A DNA stretch of 33,527 nt from Methanosarcinales archaeon (GTDB lineage: Archaea > Halobacteriota > Syntropharchaeia > Alkanophagales > Methanospirareceae). This document shows, piece by piece, positions 14,258-23,587 of this stretch. The translations under genes were made by a program, and so were the position numbers. Every line of letters starts with the position of its first letter. Position 1 is the stretch's first letter. The DNA lies in assembly GCA_030611585.1 (NCBI GenBank), contig JAUWPM010000009.1, positions 1-33,527 of the forward strand, written 5' to 3'. Below the pieces are notes generated by a model. That model saw nothing but the letters and a program-made list of their open reading frames with translations. It was not told the DNA's origin and searched no databases.

Positions 14258-17095
14258 TTAGATTTTCTGTAAATAACCTTCCACCACCCTTATCTCCTCC
14301 TCTGTAAGTCCATACAATCCATAAACTATCTCATCAATCTTCTCGTCTGTCACCGCAATCTCCCGTTCGATTCGTTCACGTTCTGAAGAAGGAGGAAGAG
14401 CATTTTTCTTCTTGTTCAGTTCCAACATGCGGTCAACCAGCGCTACTAATTTATCATGCGCTTCTTTTTCTTTGGGATTGTTGAAGTCAATGGTACGGAT
14501 TGGGAAATTCTTCGCATCCTGAATGAGAATTTTCTGAAATACTCGCTTAGATTGATCAAGAAATCTATTACGATGGTAAAATGTCATCAGTCTCGAGTTG
14601 ATAAGCGCAAGGAGAAATTTCGGCGAAACATTGACTTCCGGCTTTAACAGTAAATTAAATCCAATCTGAGCATTGTAAAACTCTTGTTTGGTGTAACCGG
14701 CAAAAATCCGTGGCGGTTCTCCACTAATAATTTGGCGAACTATTATCCGAGGGTGGGTAAAGAATCGCTGCTCACGCGGAGCACCTAACCATTTTCCGTA
14801 ACTGATCCATTCCTCACTTTCCCAGCTAATCCTGTAACGGCTCACATCAGCACCAGAAAGTAATGGCTTAAATGTCTCATCTTTTTTATAATCTGAATGG
14901 AAAACACGACTTTTGATTTGTTGTTGAGTGTGTCCCTTGTATTTGTCGTAAGGTGTTAAACCAAGGGAAAAATCACAGAACTGCTGAAGGGATAAACTCA
15001 CACTTTCAATCTTTCGCAAAAGCTGCTCGATATTTTCTGTGATGAAAATGTTAAAAATGAATCCAGGTGAATTAAGCCAGCTTTTTTGTGGAAACATTTT
15101 TTCACTTGCACAAGTCTGTTCGGAAATTTTGGAGATTGCATCTGCCCTATTGTACAAAAGAATGCTCGTCCGTCCAGTGCCGTTTTTCTCCAAAATGACG
15201 ATTGCTGTCTCAGCTTTAACATTTGTGAAGACATTGTCTGGTAGACGAACAAGTTTCTGAATCCAAGTGTTCTCCAAAATCAATTTTCTTAACTTGGTGT
15301 ACGAACTCTGCGTTAGATAGGAACTCGGAGTAATAAATCCAAACCTCCCTCTTTTAGATAAAATCTCTAAGCTCTTTTGAATGAAGGTTGCGTAAATGTT
15401 CATTCTATTCTGGGTTGTGGAATATCTTTGAAAGTAGTAATCAACAAGATCTGGATCCATTCCTTTGATATCAACCCAAGGCGGATTCCCGACCACACAA
15501 TCGAACCCGCCTTTTTCCATTATATCTCCAAATCCGACTTTCCTGGAATTCCATTCAAAAGGATTTATGCGATTCCTTTCTTCATCTTCGATAAGCGTTT
15601 GCTGCTCAAAGAAGTCGTAACCAATAAGCGAGTTGCCACACTTGACGTTATTCGCTAAAGAAGGCAGGAGTTCTTTATTCTGTGGAAGCGTACGTTCACC
15701 CTCCAAAGCTTTTATATATAGACTCATCATGGACACTTCCACCGCTTGGGGATCAATATCTACGCCAAAGAGGTTGTTTTGCAAAATCTCGGCTTTCTTG
15801 GTGATAGATAGGCGATGGGTACCATCAGGGTCAATAATAAGGTCGGGAAAGAGGGTACTTCGTCCTGCCTCCGCGGGATGCTCAATATAATACTTTATGT
15901 GGTAATCAATCAATTTCTGATATGCACCGAGGAGGAATGACCCTGAACCACATGCAGGGTCGAGGATTTTTATCTCCGCGATTTCTTCTGGCTTTTTTCC
16001 TTCTATCAGTTTCCCCACGGTGTTATTCACGATATAATCCACGATGTATTTGGGCGTGTAATAGACACCTCCAGCTTTGCGAACTTCGGGCTTCTCTTCC
16101 ACTTTCACTCGTTTTGCTGTGAGACGGATGGTATTTCCCAGATAACGCTCATAGATACTTCCTAACAGTTCTACGCCGATAACCTCAAAACGATAAGGGC
16201 ATTTGGGAAAATAAAGCCCCTCGATAATCTTTGCCAGAAGACTTGAATCAAACTCATAGGTCTCGCAAGCGTGATACTTAAATATCTCACCGTTTAGATC
16301 GCCGTTTATCTGCCGGAAGAGGATGTTAAGATGATATAGAAGCGGTCTCCGTTTGCCCTCGCTCTTCCAGAGTTCAACCAATTCTAAAAGGCTTTTCGGT
16401 TCAATGATCTTCCTGTCCTCGGCAATGCGAATAAAGACGAATCTATCCAGGATTCGCTGTACCACCTCATTCAACGTCCTTACGTTAATGTCAGGATTAC
16501 GCGTATAGAGGTCTTTTGCCAGTTCCTCTCGCCATCCAGTCATATCAGATAAGAAAGATTTATCAATAGGGATACGCAGGCGCTTACTTTGTGCATCTTT
16601 AAGAAGCAGTTTATCTAAAGAACCAGAAGCCACCTCGTCCCGCGATAACGTCCAAAGGTTATCGAGTTTTTCGAGATAATCGGTGTATTTAAAATCGTAA
16701 ATCAGCCCAAGATTAGGATTACGCGGGTCAGGTTTAAGAGAAGCATCAAATACTTTAAACTCCTCGAAGTCCGTGAGCACCACGATGAATACGTCTTTTG
16801 TGTTCCATGCATACGATTTTGCCTGCATGATATGTGCCGTCTTGTCAAGAGGCTCTGATGGTGCCTTCGCTTCAACATAAAATTTGCTTACCCCTTCAAT
16901 GCGAAAGTTGTAATCAGGTCTTCCTTTTGTCTCTCCTTTCTCAAGAAGCACCTCTCGTTCAAAAGGTGAAAGTCCCTCTTCCATCCCTAAATTCCAACCC
17001 AGTGCTTCAAAGAAGGGGTCAATGAAATCATGGCGAGCTTGAGCTTCTAAAATAGTGATACTGCTTCGAAAGATAGAAATACTTACCACATTCAA
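14258..17095 (-). CDS. Type IIG restriction-modification enzyme (Eco57I-like), 5' end frameshifted
   Basis: This large fused nuclease/methyltransferase has 945 residues in the main frame. Residues 61-77 hold a PD-(D/E)xK nuclease site (GRPDYNF ... VEAK). The N6-adenine methylase follows: YYTPKYIVDYIV, motif I LDPACGSGSFLLGAYQ (about residues 380-395) and catalytic NPPW (about 545). The C-terminal ~300 residues are a TaqI-type target-recognition domain with SGADVSRYRISW. The main frame would start at TTG 17095, yet the family's conserved first segment (K..YY.S..Y.EAQ.R) is found upstream in another frame (17049-17150). The gene is therefore either inactive at its start, made shorter, or affected by a one-base sequence error. 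Corrected, it would be about 963 residues. Confidence 0.9.
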   Translation of the reverse strand: MNVVSISIFRSSITILEAQARHDFIDPFFEALGWNLGMEEGLSPFEREVLLEKGETKGRPDYNFRIEGVSKFYVEAKAPSEPLDKTAHIMQAKSYAWNTKDVFIVVLTDFEEFKVFDASLKPDPRNPNLGLIYDFKYTDYLEKLDNLWTLSRDEVASGSLDKLLLKDAQSKRLRIPIDKSFLSDMTGWREELAKDLYTRNPDINVRTLNEVVQRILDRFVFIRIAEDRKIIEPKSLLELVELWKSEGKRRPLLYHLNILFRQINGDLNGEIFKYHACETYEFDSSLLAKIIEGLYFPKCPYRFEVIGVELLGSIYERYLGNTIRLTAKRVKVEEKPEVRKAGGVYYTPKYIVDYIVNNTVGKLIEGKKPEEIAEIKILDPACGSGSFLLGAYQKLIDYHIKYYIEHPAEAGRSTLFPDLIIDPDGTHRLSITKKAEILQNNLFGVDIDPQAVEVSMMSLYIKALEGERTLPQNKELLPSLANNVKCGNSLIGYDFFEQQTLIEDEERNRINPFEWNSRKVGFGDIMEKGGFDCVVGNPPWVDIKGMDPDLVDYYFQRYSTTQNRMNIYATFIQKSLEILSKRGRFGFITPSSYLTQSSYTKLRKLILENTWIQKLVRLPDNVFTNVKAETAIVILEKNGTGRTSILLYNRADAISKISEQTCASEKMFPQKSWLNSPGFIFNIFITENIEQLLRKIESVSLSLQQFCDFSLGLTPYDKYKGHTQQQIKSRVFHSDYKKDETFKPLLSGADVSRYRISWESEEWISYGKWLGAPREQRFFTHPRIIVRQIISGEPPRIFAGYTKQEFYNAQIGFNLLLKPEVNVSPKFLLALINSRLMTFYHRNRFLDQSKRVFQKILIQDAKNFPIRTIDFNNPKEKEAHDKLVALVDRMLELNKKKNALPPSSERERIEREIAVTDEKIDEIVYGLYGLTEEEIRVVEGYLQKI

Positions 17096-17150
17096 ACTTT
17101 TCTACTAACCCTCTAATTTCTCCACGAAAATGCTCAATCGCCGTTTCCAA
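17049..17150 (-). pseudogene. Out-of-frame N-terminal segment of the type IIG enzyme
   Basis: From TTG 17150 the frame reads 33 codons with GLVEKFECGKYFYLSKQYHY, the expected N-terminus of this family. It then runs out of frame at a four-base homopolymer (A at 17049-17052 on the plus strand). Deleting one base joins it smoothly to LEAQARHDFIDPFFEALGW of the main frame. TTG 17150 has an excellent Shine-Dalgarno (GGGAGGAGGGG, 17161-17171) 10 nt upstream, whereas TTG 17095 has none of that quality. Confidence 0.75.
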
Positions 17151-17191
17151 TTACCTGCACCCCCTCCTCCCTTATTATTCTGTGTTTCTCA

Positions 17192-17202
17192 CTTAAATTA
17201 TA
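17192..17202 (-). promoter_or_regulatory. TATA-like element of the restriction-modification operon
   Basis: TATAATTTAAG on the minus strand lies about 47 bp before TTG 17150, placing the transcript start near 17172, just before the strong Shine-Dalgarno. It supports the upstream start. Confidence 0.45.
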
Positions 17203-17364
17203 GCAATCCCCTTGTTAAAACCCCGCAACAGCATATCTCCCGTAATATCTGATTTATCGAGCGCTCTTTTTGCTTCTTCCATCCGGATTTGTATACTTAT
17301 GCATCCTGGGAAGAGGTTGAGGAGGGAAGAAGGGGTGGGAGGGGGCGTTGAAAAAGCGAACAAA

Positions 17365-17437
17365 CGCCCAGGTCGGGATTTGAACCCGAGTCCGAGCCTC
17401 GACAGGGCTCAATGATAGGCCTCTACACCACCCGGGC
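17365..17437 (-). tRNA. tRNA-Asp (anticodon GTC)
   Basis: The acceptor GCCCGGG pairs with CCTGGGC (one G-T), with discriminator G. The anticodon stem GAGCC/GGCTC encloses CTGTCGA, giving anticodon GTC. The T arm is TCGGG-TTCAAAT-CCCGA. There is no intron and CCA is not encoded. T-rich sequence (GCTTTTTC) follows about 10 bp downstream. It is divergent from fusA. Confidence 0.95.
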
Positions 17438-17460
17438 CTTTATGCTTTATATTTATACAA

Positions 17461-17468
17461 TATATTAC
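17461..17468 (-). promoter_or_regulatory. TATA box of tRNA-Asp
   Basis: GTAATATA on the minus strand, about 27 bp upstream of the first tRNA base, in an AT-rich block. Confidence 0.45.
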
Positions 17469-17546
17469 TACTTAAACCTTTACGAGATAGGGTTTAAAGT
17501 TAATCTAACAAAAAGAGAAAAGCAAGCAAAAGGTGATAAGTGAATA

Positions 17547-19736
17547 ATGGCAACAAGAGGTAAGAAAACCGCGGAAAAGGCAAAATTATTGATGGACAAG
17601 GCAGAGCGAATACGAAACATCGGGATCATCGCTCATATAGACCACGGAAAGACCACGTTGACTGATAACCTTCTTGCAGGAGCAGGAGTAATATCAAAAG
17701 AATTAGCCGGCGAACAACTCTTCACGGATTTCTATTATCTGGAACAAGAGAGGGGGATAACGATATTTGCCGCGAATGCGTCCATGGTTTATGATTATGG
17801 AGATACATCGTACCTCATTAACCTTATAGATACTCCGGGGCATGTGGATTTTGGTGGTGACGTGACACGGGCGTTGAGAGCCGTTGATGGTGCGGTGGTT
17901 GTCGTTGATGCCGTAGAAGGAGCGATGCCGCAGACCGAGACTGTGCTGAGACAGGCAATGAAAGAAAACGTGAGACCCGTGCTCTTCATTAACAAAGTTG
18001 ATCGGATGATCAATGAGCTGAAAGTGGATGCGAATGAGATGCAAATCCAGCTTGGCAAGATCATTGACAAGGTGAACAAGCTGATGAAGGGCATGAACAA
18101 GGAGAAATACGCGGAATGGAAGCTTGACGCCGCGAAGGGCACCGTTGCGTTCGGATCCGCGTTATATAACTGGGCGGTCAGCGTTCCGACCATGCAGAAG
18201 ACCGGGATTCGCTTTAAGGAAGTCTATGAGTACTGTAAGCAAGAGAACATGAAGGAACTGGCGGAAAAGTGCCCGGGTTATGTAGCGGTTCTTAATATGG
18301 TAATCGAGCATCTTCCAAATCCGCTGGAGGCACAGAAGTATCGTGTCCCCGTGATATGGCACGGAGATAAAGAGAGCGAGATCGGGCTGAGTATGACGCA
18401 CTGCCACCGAGACGGGAACGTCGCTTTTATGGTTACTGACATCTCCGTGGACCCCCATGCAGGCGAAGTTGCCACCGGAAGACTGTTCAGTGGAACCCTG
18501 GAAAAAGGTAAGGAATTGATCGTTTCGGGCATCTATAAAACGAACCGAATTCAGCAGGCATGCATCTTTATGGGCGAGGAACGTGTAGAAGTGGATAAGG
18601 TACCAGCAGGTAATATCGCGGCGCTCGTAGGTATAAAGGATGCGATCGTTGGCTCTACGCTATCTACCGTGGAGATGGCGCCATTTGAAAGTATGAAGCA
18701 TTACAGTGAGCCGGTTGTTACGGTTGCAGTGGAAGCGAAGAGCACGAAAGACTTGCCTCGACTGATAGCTGTGATCAGGAAGTTTGCTAAAGAGGACCCG
18801 ATGATACGGGTTGAGATAAACGAGGAGACGGGTGAGCACTTAGTCTCGGGTATGGGCGAGTTGCACCTTGAAATAATTACGCATCGGATACAGGTTGATG
18901 AGGACGTACCTATCATCGCTTCACCACCCATTGTCGTCTTCCGTGAGACTGTGGAAGGGACTGCGGGTCCGGTGGAAGGGAAATCGCCGAACCGGCACAA
19001 CAAGTTCTATTTCAAAGTCGAACCCCTGGGTGACAAGGTCGTGGAGAAGATACAAACAGAGGGTTTAGTGGTGGGCAAAGACAAGGTCGCGCTGCGAGAC
19101 CAGTTGATGGACGCGGGAATGGACAAACTGGAAGCCAAGAAGGTTGTTAGTATCGTCGAGGGTAACGTGCTGGTTGATATGACGAAAGGAGTACAGTATC
19201 TGCGGGAGGTAATGGAGTTGATCCAGGAAGGGTTTGAGGAAGTGATGCTCAGGGGACCCATAGCAAGGGAGAAGTGCAGAGGCATAAAAGTGAAGTTGAT
19301 GGACGTGAAGCTGCACGAGGATTCGATACACCGGGGACCGGCGCAGGTCATTCCGGCGGTGCGCAGCGCTATACTTGCCGCTATTCTGCTTGCAAATGCT
19401 ACCTTCCTTGAGCCGGTGCAGAATGTCTTCATAAGCATACCGCAGAATCTGCTGGGGAACGTGACGAGAGAGATTCAGGGTAGAAGAGGGGAGATACAGG
19501 ATATGAAAACCGAGGGCGATATGGTTTCATTGAAGGCTGAGACGCCAGTGGCGGAGATGTTCGGCTTCGCGGGTGACATCCGGTCTGCAACGGAAGGCAG
19601 AGCGCTGTGGAGCACCGAGTTCACGGGCTTTAAGCCTATACCACAAAATCTGTTCGGCGAGAAGGTGATGGAAGTACGGAAAAGGAAGGGTATGAAATTG
19701 GAGGTGCCAAAGGCGTCTGATTTCGTGTCGTCGTGA
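17547..19736 (+). CDS. fusA: Archaeal elongation factor 2
   Basis: EF-2 is the GTPase that moves tRNA and mRNA through the ribosome. The G motifs are all present: AHIDHGKTT (about residues 29-37), [13 protein letters not shown] and NKVD. Domain IV carries [18 protein letters not shown] near residue 600; the His of IHRG is the one converted to diphthamide in archaea and eukaryotes. The 729-residue length is standard. ATG 17547 follows AAAGGTGATAAG, a usable though slightly distant ribosome site. A T-rich terminator follows at 19778. It is a single-gene unit here, without the usual S7/S12 neighbours. Confidence 0.98.
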   Translation: MATRGKKTAEKAKLLMDKAERIRNIGIIAHIDHGKTTLTDNLLAGAGVISKELAGEQLFTDFYYLEQERGITIFAANASMVYDYGDTSYLINLIDTPGHVDFGGDVTRALRAVDGAVVVVDAVEGAMPQTETVLRQAMKENVRPVLFINKVDRMINELKVDANEMQIQLGKIIDKVNKLMKGMNKEKYAEWKLDAAKGTVAFGSALYNWAVSVPTMQKTGIRFKEVYEYCKQENMKELAEKCPGYVAVLNMVIEHLPNPLEAQKYRVPVIWHGDKESEIGLSMTHCHRDGNVAFMVTDISVDPHAGEVATGRLFSGTLEKGKELIVSGIYKTNRIQQACIFMGEERVEVDKVPAGNIAALVGIKDAIVGSTLSTVEMAPFESMKHYSEPVVTVAVEAKSTKDLPRLIAVIRKFAKEDPMIRVEINEETGEHLVSGMGELHLEIITHRIQVDEDVPIIASPPIVVFRETVEGTAGPVEGKSPNRHNKFYFKVEPLGDKVVEKIQTEGLVVGKDKVALRDQLMDAGMDKLEAKKVVSIVEGNVLVDMTKGVQYLREVMELIQEGFEEVMLRGPIAREKCRGIKVKLMDVKLHEDSIHRGPAQVIPAVRSAILAAILLANATFLEPVQNVFISIPQNLLGNVTREIQGRRGEIQDMKTEGDMVSLKAETPVAEMFGFAGDIRSATEGRALWSTEFTGFKPIPQNLFGEKVMEVRKRKGMKLEVPKASDFVSS

Positions 19737-19777
19737 TGTTGAGGTGGTGGTAAAACCCCTAAATTGTTGACACAACA

Positions 19778-19790
19778 CTTTTTCTTTTTT
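19778..19790 (+). terminator. T-rich terminator after fusA
   Basis: CTTTTTCTTTTTT, about 40 bp after the fusA stop, is a typical archaeal U-tract terminator. The following ACAAAAAGAAAA can also pair back with it. Confidence 0.5.
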
Positions 19791-19803
19791 ACAAAAAGAA
19801 AAC

Positions 19804-19886
19804 TAAACCCTTACAGGGTTTTCGGGGTCGTGGAGCAGAGCCCCACAGTGCTAAAAGAAAAACATCAGTGTTAATCCGTGTCTTCA
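19804..19886. repeat. Repeat block, copy 4 (hairpin unit plus partial palindromic repeat)
   Basis: TAAACCCTTACAGGGTTTTC, then a GC-rich near-hairpin (GGGTCGTGGAGCAGAGCCCC), matches the inner unit of copy 3 at 11391-11432. ATCAGTGTTAATCCGTGTC at the right matches the inner part of copies 1 and 7. It fills the gap between fusA and the convergent GH38 gene. Confidence 0.7.
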
Positions 19887-19914
19887 AATTAACGTGACAT
19901 TGCCAACGGACTAA

Positions 19915-22533
19915 TCAGAACTTCAGCTTTAACGTAACTATCTCAAAAGGGTTCACCGTCAACGTTATTCTCTTACCTTCCTGTCCCAATTCTTTTACCA
20001 CCGCTTCGTCCTCTTCTTCCAGCATGTTTACCGCCTTAACCGACTTTGGCTCTTTAAACAGCGTTATTTTAGCATCCGTTTTTTCGCCCTTCGTCTCGTA
20101 AAATCGTAGAATAACGCCATCCCCTATTTCTGCCCTTTTCAGTGCGGATAGAATCACATTTCCCGGGTATATTTTCAAAAATGACCGCTGTAAAGGAAGT
20201 TTTATACCTTTTGGTAGCTGTACTCCCTCTAAATCGGCGCTGAACTCTTGAGCTTGCTTATAGGATGCCGCTTCCCACCAGTCCCCCTCGTGCGGGTAAA
20301 TGGAATATCGGAATGTGTACTTTTTCATCTCGCGTGCCTCCGGAACCGGTATTGCAGGACCGGTCTTACCATCCGAAGAGAGCATTGAAATGCTTCTGAG
20401 CAGTGTTAAATAGACGCCCCCATCTCTTACCTCACTTTCCGGGATTCCCTTGTGGATTATGGTTAAGCCCTTTTTCCCGTCTGAATAATCAAGCCATCTC
20501 AACGATGGAAATACACCTCTGGGCTCTTCCACCCAATCCTCTTCTCGCGTTCCTCCGCATCTAACTTCGCTTCTCGGACGGGAGACGGCGCCAAATTGAC
20601 TTCCGCAGACATAATCCTGGGATTTTATATTCGTAGAAAATCTGACCCTGAGCCGTGCTTCCGGATGCTTGTCCATTACAGTCGTGATGAAATCTATTCT
20701 TGGAATGCCCTTATAAACGATTATTTTTTTCGTGCACTCTAAGAATTTATGCCGCCATATACGCGGTTCCATCTTCTCCGTCAGGCGGTACGGCCAGCGC
20801 AAGGAATAGTAATCGGTTTCAACGTTAATGACGCGTCTCAAAGGACTTTTAGCTATGCAAAAATTCTTCAGTCTGAACGCGCCGTACTTCACACCTTCTC
20901 CCGTTTCTGTTTTCAAAGGTATGCACAATCTTTGCCTATGGTAGTATAAGTCCCCTGTCTCTTCCTCGAGCACGAGTTCATTCGCTTTACAGTGCAGGCA
21001 CACCTCCTTGCCCTTTTTTATTACGTCAATCAATCCCGTAGCCGGGTCAACCTCGACGCCAAAGAATCTGTTTTCTATTGTGTTGCCATGTATCCGGATA
21101 AAATCGGGGTCAAAAGGATAACGGCGTGGCGCACGTTCGAGGATTTTATATACTTTATAGCCCATCGCGGGAACCGTAGCGACAAAGCCTATGCGCGCGT
21201 ATTTCAGTGAGTCATCCGTATACCTCGTAAAACGTATAACCTCAACTTCAATTTCCTCGTTATCGCTTTTCAACCCTCCAATCGCTACCACTTCCCCCCT
21301 ATCGAAATTCAAATCCATCTCTAACCAGTTCTTAACTTCCCACGAGAGTGAGTTGAATACGATTATATCGCCACTTTCACTTCTCACCCCTCCATCCTGA
21401 GATTCCTTCTCTATGACCCGCGAGAATATGCGAGGACAAAGTGCACGCATATAAGTCCTGAGGAAGCCAAAGTATTGTTTCACTTCATCGTAACCCCGAT
21501 CCATCCCCGTTCCGGGAACTACATCGTGAAAAGCGATGAACAGAATCTTCCGCCAACTTTCTCGCAACTCGTCCGAGGGATATGGGCTATCCAGAAGTGA
21601 GGATAGCGTACCCCATCGTTCGGCGCACTTCAACCAATTTTCGTAGTTGCAAAGCCCCTGCTTTATCCACATCCTGCTCGAGCAGCAATCGGGGAATATC
21701 TCGGAATACTTACCTGAATACATCTCTCCCTTTCTGACCACGAGGTTCTGGTCTTTTACTTCTTCCTCCAGAGCCTCAAAGAATTCACGCGGCGTTGCAA
21801 TCTTCATCAGCGCCTTTTTACCGTTCTTCTCATTCCACGCCTTCACTGCATCCGGCGTTTCCGGCTGTGGCATTGTAACTCCGCTCCCGGAAGGCATCAA
21901 GATCCGGGAAGTCGCTGCGCCATCCTTGAGTTTCTCATAGCTCTCATCCAGCTTTGCCAGGTTCAGGTCCAATCCTGCCCTGTATCCAAGAGGCATCCAG
22001 TGAGTCAAAATCCGCGTTCCATCCAATCCCTCCCACATGAATTCCGTGGGTTTGTTCTCCGGTATTCCACGTCGGAACGCAACATACTTGTATCCGGATT
22101 TTTTGTATATCTGCGGGAGCTGAGCATTCAAGCCAAAACTGTCTGCTTGCCACATTACCGGAACGTCAACCCCGAACTTCTCCTTTACATATCTCTTACC
22201 AATCAGGATTTCCCTTATCAGCGTTTCTCCATCAGGAAGCATCGTGTCTGCCATCAGGTATTCGCCGTCAGCAACCTCGATCTTGCCTTCCTTGATCTGC
22301 TTCGTGATCTTCGAGAACAGTTCCGGATACCGCCACTCCAGCTCTTCTAACAAAAAAGTTTGCTCTATGAGGAATTTATAGTCCGTCTTTTCAACAAGCT
22401 CTGCCACCTCTTTCAGAATGAGCAACATATTGATGTAGAAATAGTCCTCCTTCGTGAAGGACCAGATGGCATCGTAATGCGTGTGCGGAACGAGATAAAT
22501 CGTATCTTTCCCTTCTGCCTTCTTCTTTACCAT
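19915..22533 (-). CDS. GH38 alpha-mannosidase-family glycoside hydrolase
   Basis: This 872-residue protein is a family 38 alpha-mannosidase. The zinc-binding N-terminal motif is LVPHTHYDAIW (residues 14-24), and the nucleophile region is MWQADSFGLNAQLPQI near residue 128. The middle three-helix region and beta-rich C-terminal domain follow in the usual order. There is no signal peptide, so it acts in the cytoplasm. The next two genes upstream make mannosylglycerate, and E. coli MngB, which cleaves (phospho)mannosylglycerate, is also GH38. It may therefore turn over this solute, although action on another mannoside is possible. It starts 34 bp after the phosphatase gene. Confidence 0.9.
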   Translation of the reverse strand: MVKKKAEGKDTIYLVPHTHYDAIWSFTKEDYFYINMLLILKEVAELVEKTDYKFLIEQTFLLEELEWRYPELFSKITKQIKEGKIEVADGEYLMADTMLPDGETLIREILIGKRYVKEKFGVDVPVMWQADSFGLNAQLPQIYKKSGYKYVAFRRGIPENKPTEFMWEGLDGTRILTHWMPLGYRAGLDLNLAKLDESYEKLKDGAATSRILMPSGSGVTMPQPETPDAVKAWNEKNGKKALMKIATPREFFEALEEEVKDQNLVVRKGEMYSGKYSEIFPDCCSSRMWIKQGLCNYENWLKCAERWGTLSSLLDSPYPSDELRESWRKILFIAFHDVVPGTGMDRGYDEVKQYFGFLRTYMRALCPRIFSRVIEKESQDGGVRSESGDIIVFNSLSWEVKNWLEMDLNFDRGEVVAIGGLKSDNEEIEVEVIRFTRYTDDSLKYARIGFVATVPAMGYKVYKILERAPRRYPFDPDFIRIHGNTIENRFFGVEVDPATGLIDVIKKGKEVCLHCKANELVLEEETGDLYYHRQRLCIPLKTETGEGVKYGAFRLKNFCIAKSPLRRVINVETDYYSLRWPYRLTEKMEPRIWRHKFLECTKKIIVYKGIPRIDFITTVMDKHPEARLRVRFSTNIKSQDYVCGSQFGAVSRPRSEVRCGGTREEDWVEEPRGVFPSLRWLDYSDGKKGLTIIHKGIPESEVRDGGVYLTLLRSISMLSSDGKTGPAIPVPEAREMKKYTFRYSIYPHEGDWWEAASYKQAQEFSADLEGVQLPKGIKLPLQRSFLKIYPGNVILSALKRAEIGDGVILRFYETKGEKTDAKITLFKEPKSVKAVNMLEEEDEAVVKELGQEGKRITLTVNPFEIVTLKLKF

Positions 22534-22567
22534 ATGTATCTTTCACTCTTCTATCAGAATATCACTT

Positions 22568-23407
22568 TCAATATTTATTTATTGATTGATTGATTATAAA
22601 CTTTTCCACAACCTCAACCCAGCCTTCCGGCCCCTCACCCTTCGCTTTGTAAAGGTTCGGCAGCGAAAGATCAAGCCACGTGCCCTTTTTGTTCTTTACC
22701 AACGCTGGCTGCTCCACTGCGTTCAACATCGAAATATCGTTCCTGCTATCCCCAACGCCTATGGTCTTCACTTCACCTTCGCCTTCACCCTCACCGTATT
22801 CCTGCTCGAAGAGTGCCGTTAGAATTCTCACCGCTTTTCCTTTGTCCGCACCCTTACCGTGAATGTTGTAGTACCGTCCCCCGTGCGTGACCTCAAAACC
22901 TTTCGCTCTTATTTTATCGAACAAGAGCGCCTCCTTCTCTTCCGGTTCGTCGAAAATGAAACTCTCGTTGTAATCCTTATTCTTTGCACGTTCCGCCTCC
23001 TCTACACTTAAATTCGCATCTTTTGCCACTTCTTCCGCGGTCATATCGCCGAAACCCGTTATCTCGAACCCTGTTTCCTCGCGAATCGCTTTTAACGCTG
23101 CTCTTAGCTCGCCATACGAAGCGCCGAGTTCGATAACACAGTAATCGCCCCGCCCCTTACATTCAAACCTGAAAGAGAAGTAATTCCTGGGAATGAAGAT
23201 TGCACCACCATTATCAACGATAAACGGATCTTCTATTCCAAATTTTTTACGGTAATATTCGTTCTCTACGAAGGTCTTCGCCGTGCAAAATATAATCGGG
23301 ATATTCTCCTTCTTCAATGCTTCCAGAGCCGGCAGAGCGGCATCGTAAGAGTAGTCGGCGAGATCAAGCAGGGTTCCGTCGAGGTCCGTAAAAAGAATTT
23401 TTTTCAT
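22568..23407 (-). CDS. mpgP: Mannosyl-3-phosphoglycerate phosphatase
   Basis: This HAD-superfamily (class IIB cap) phosphatase removes phosphate from mannosyl-3-phosphoglycerate to give mannosylglycerate. Motif I is FTDLDGTLL with nucleophile Asp8, motif II is IIFCTAKT, and motif IV is VGDSRNDISML near residue 217. The early DNGGAIFIP and the family segment ETGFEITGFGDMTAEEVA place it in the MpgP group, and 279 residues is a normal length. The synthase gene lies upstream on the same strand, separated by repeat copy 5. The AT-rich 28 bp before the ATG show no ribosome site and may hold a promoter for a leaderless transcript. Confidence 0.92.
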   Translation of the reverse strand: MKKILFTDLDGTLLDLADYSYDAALPALEALKKENIPIIFCTAKTFVENEYYRKKFGIEDPFIVDNGGAIFIPRNYFSFRFECKGRGDYCVIELGASYGELRAALKAIREETGFEITGFGDMTAEEVAKDANLSVEEAERAKNKDYNESFIFDEPEEKEALLFDKIRAKGFEVTHGGRYYNIHGKGADKGKAVRILTALFEQEYGEGEGEGEVKTIGVGDSRNDISMLNAVEQPALVKNKKGTWLDLSLPNLYKAKGEGPEGWVEVVEKFIINQSINKY

Positions 23408-23434
23408 TGTTCATATTTGTATAGCTATGTTAAA

Positions 23435-23557
23435 AACCCACGAGATTCCACAAGATTATCACAAGACCAGAAATCAGAAGACCTAGAAAATAGACTCTGT
23501 TCTCTAACTTCTTCCATCTTCTCATTTTCTCGTGAAAATCTGTGTAATCTTGTGGTT
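23435..23557. repeat. Dispersed palindromic-end repeat, copy 5
   Basis: The left end AACCCACGAGATTCCACAAG faces the right end CTGTGTAATCTTGTGGTT. The inner CATCTTCTCATTTTCTCGTG is shared exactly with copy 3. It separates mpgS from mpgP, splitting what would otherwise be a compact operon. Confidence 0.8.
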
Positions 23558-23587
23558 AGCTAAACAAATACCATCGTTCTAAGACGT

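Noticed and set aside
17193-17282. 29-codon minus-strand frame (MEEAKRALDKSDITGD...) upstream of the restriction-modification gene
   Set aside because: It has no ribosome site and no family, and its end overlaps the likely promoter of the next gene. A lost antitoxin-like gene cannot be excluded but is not supported.
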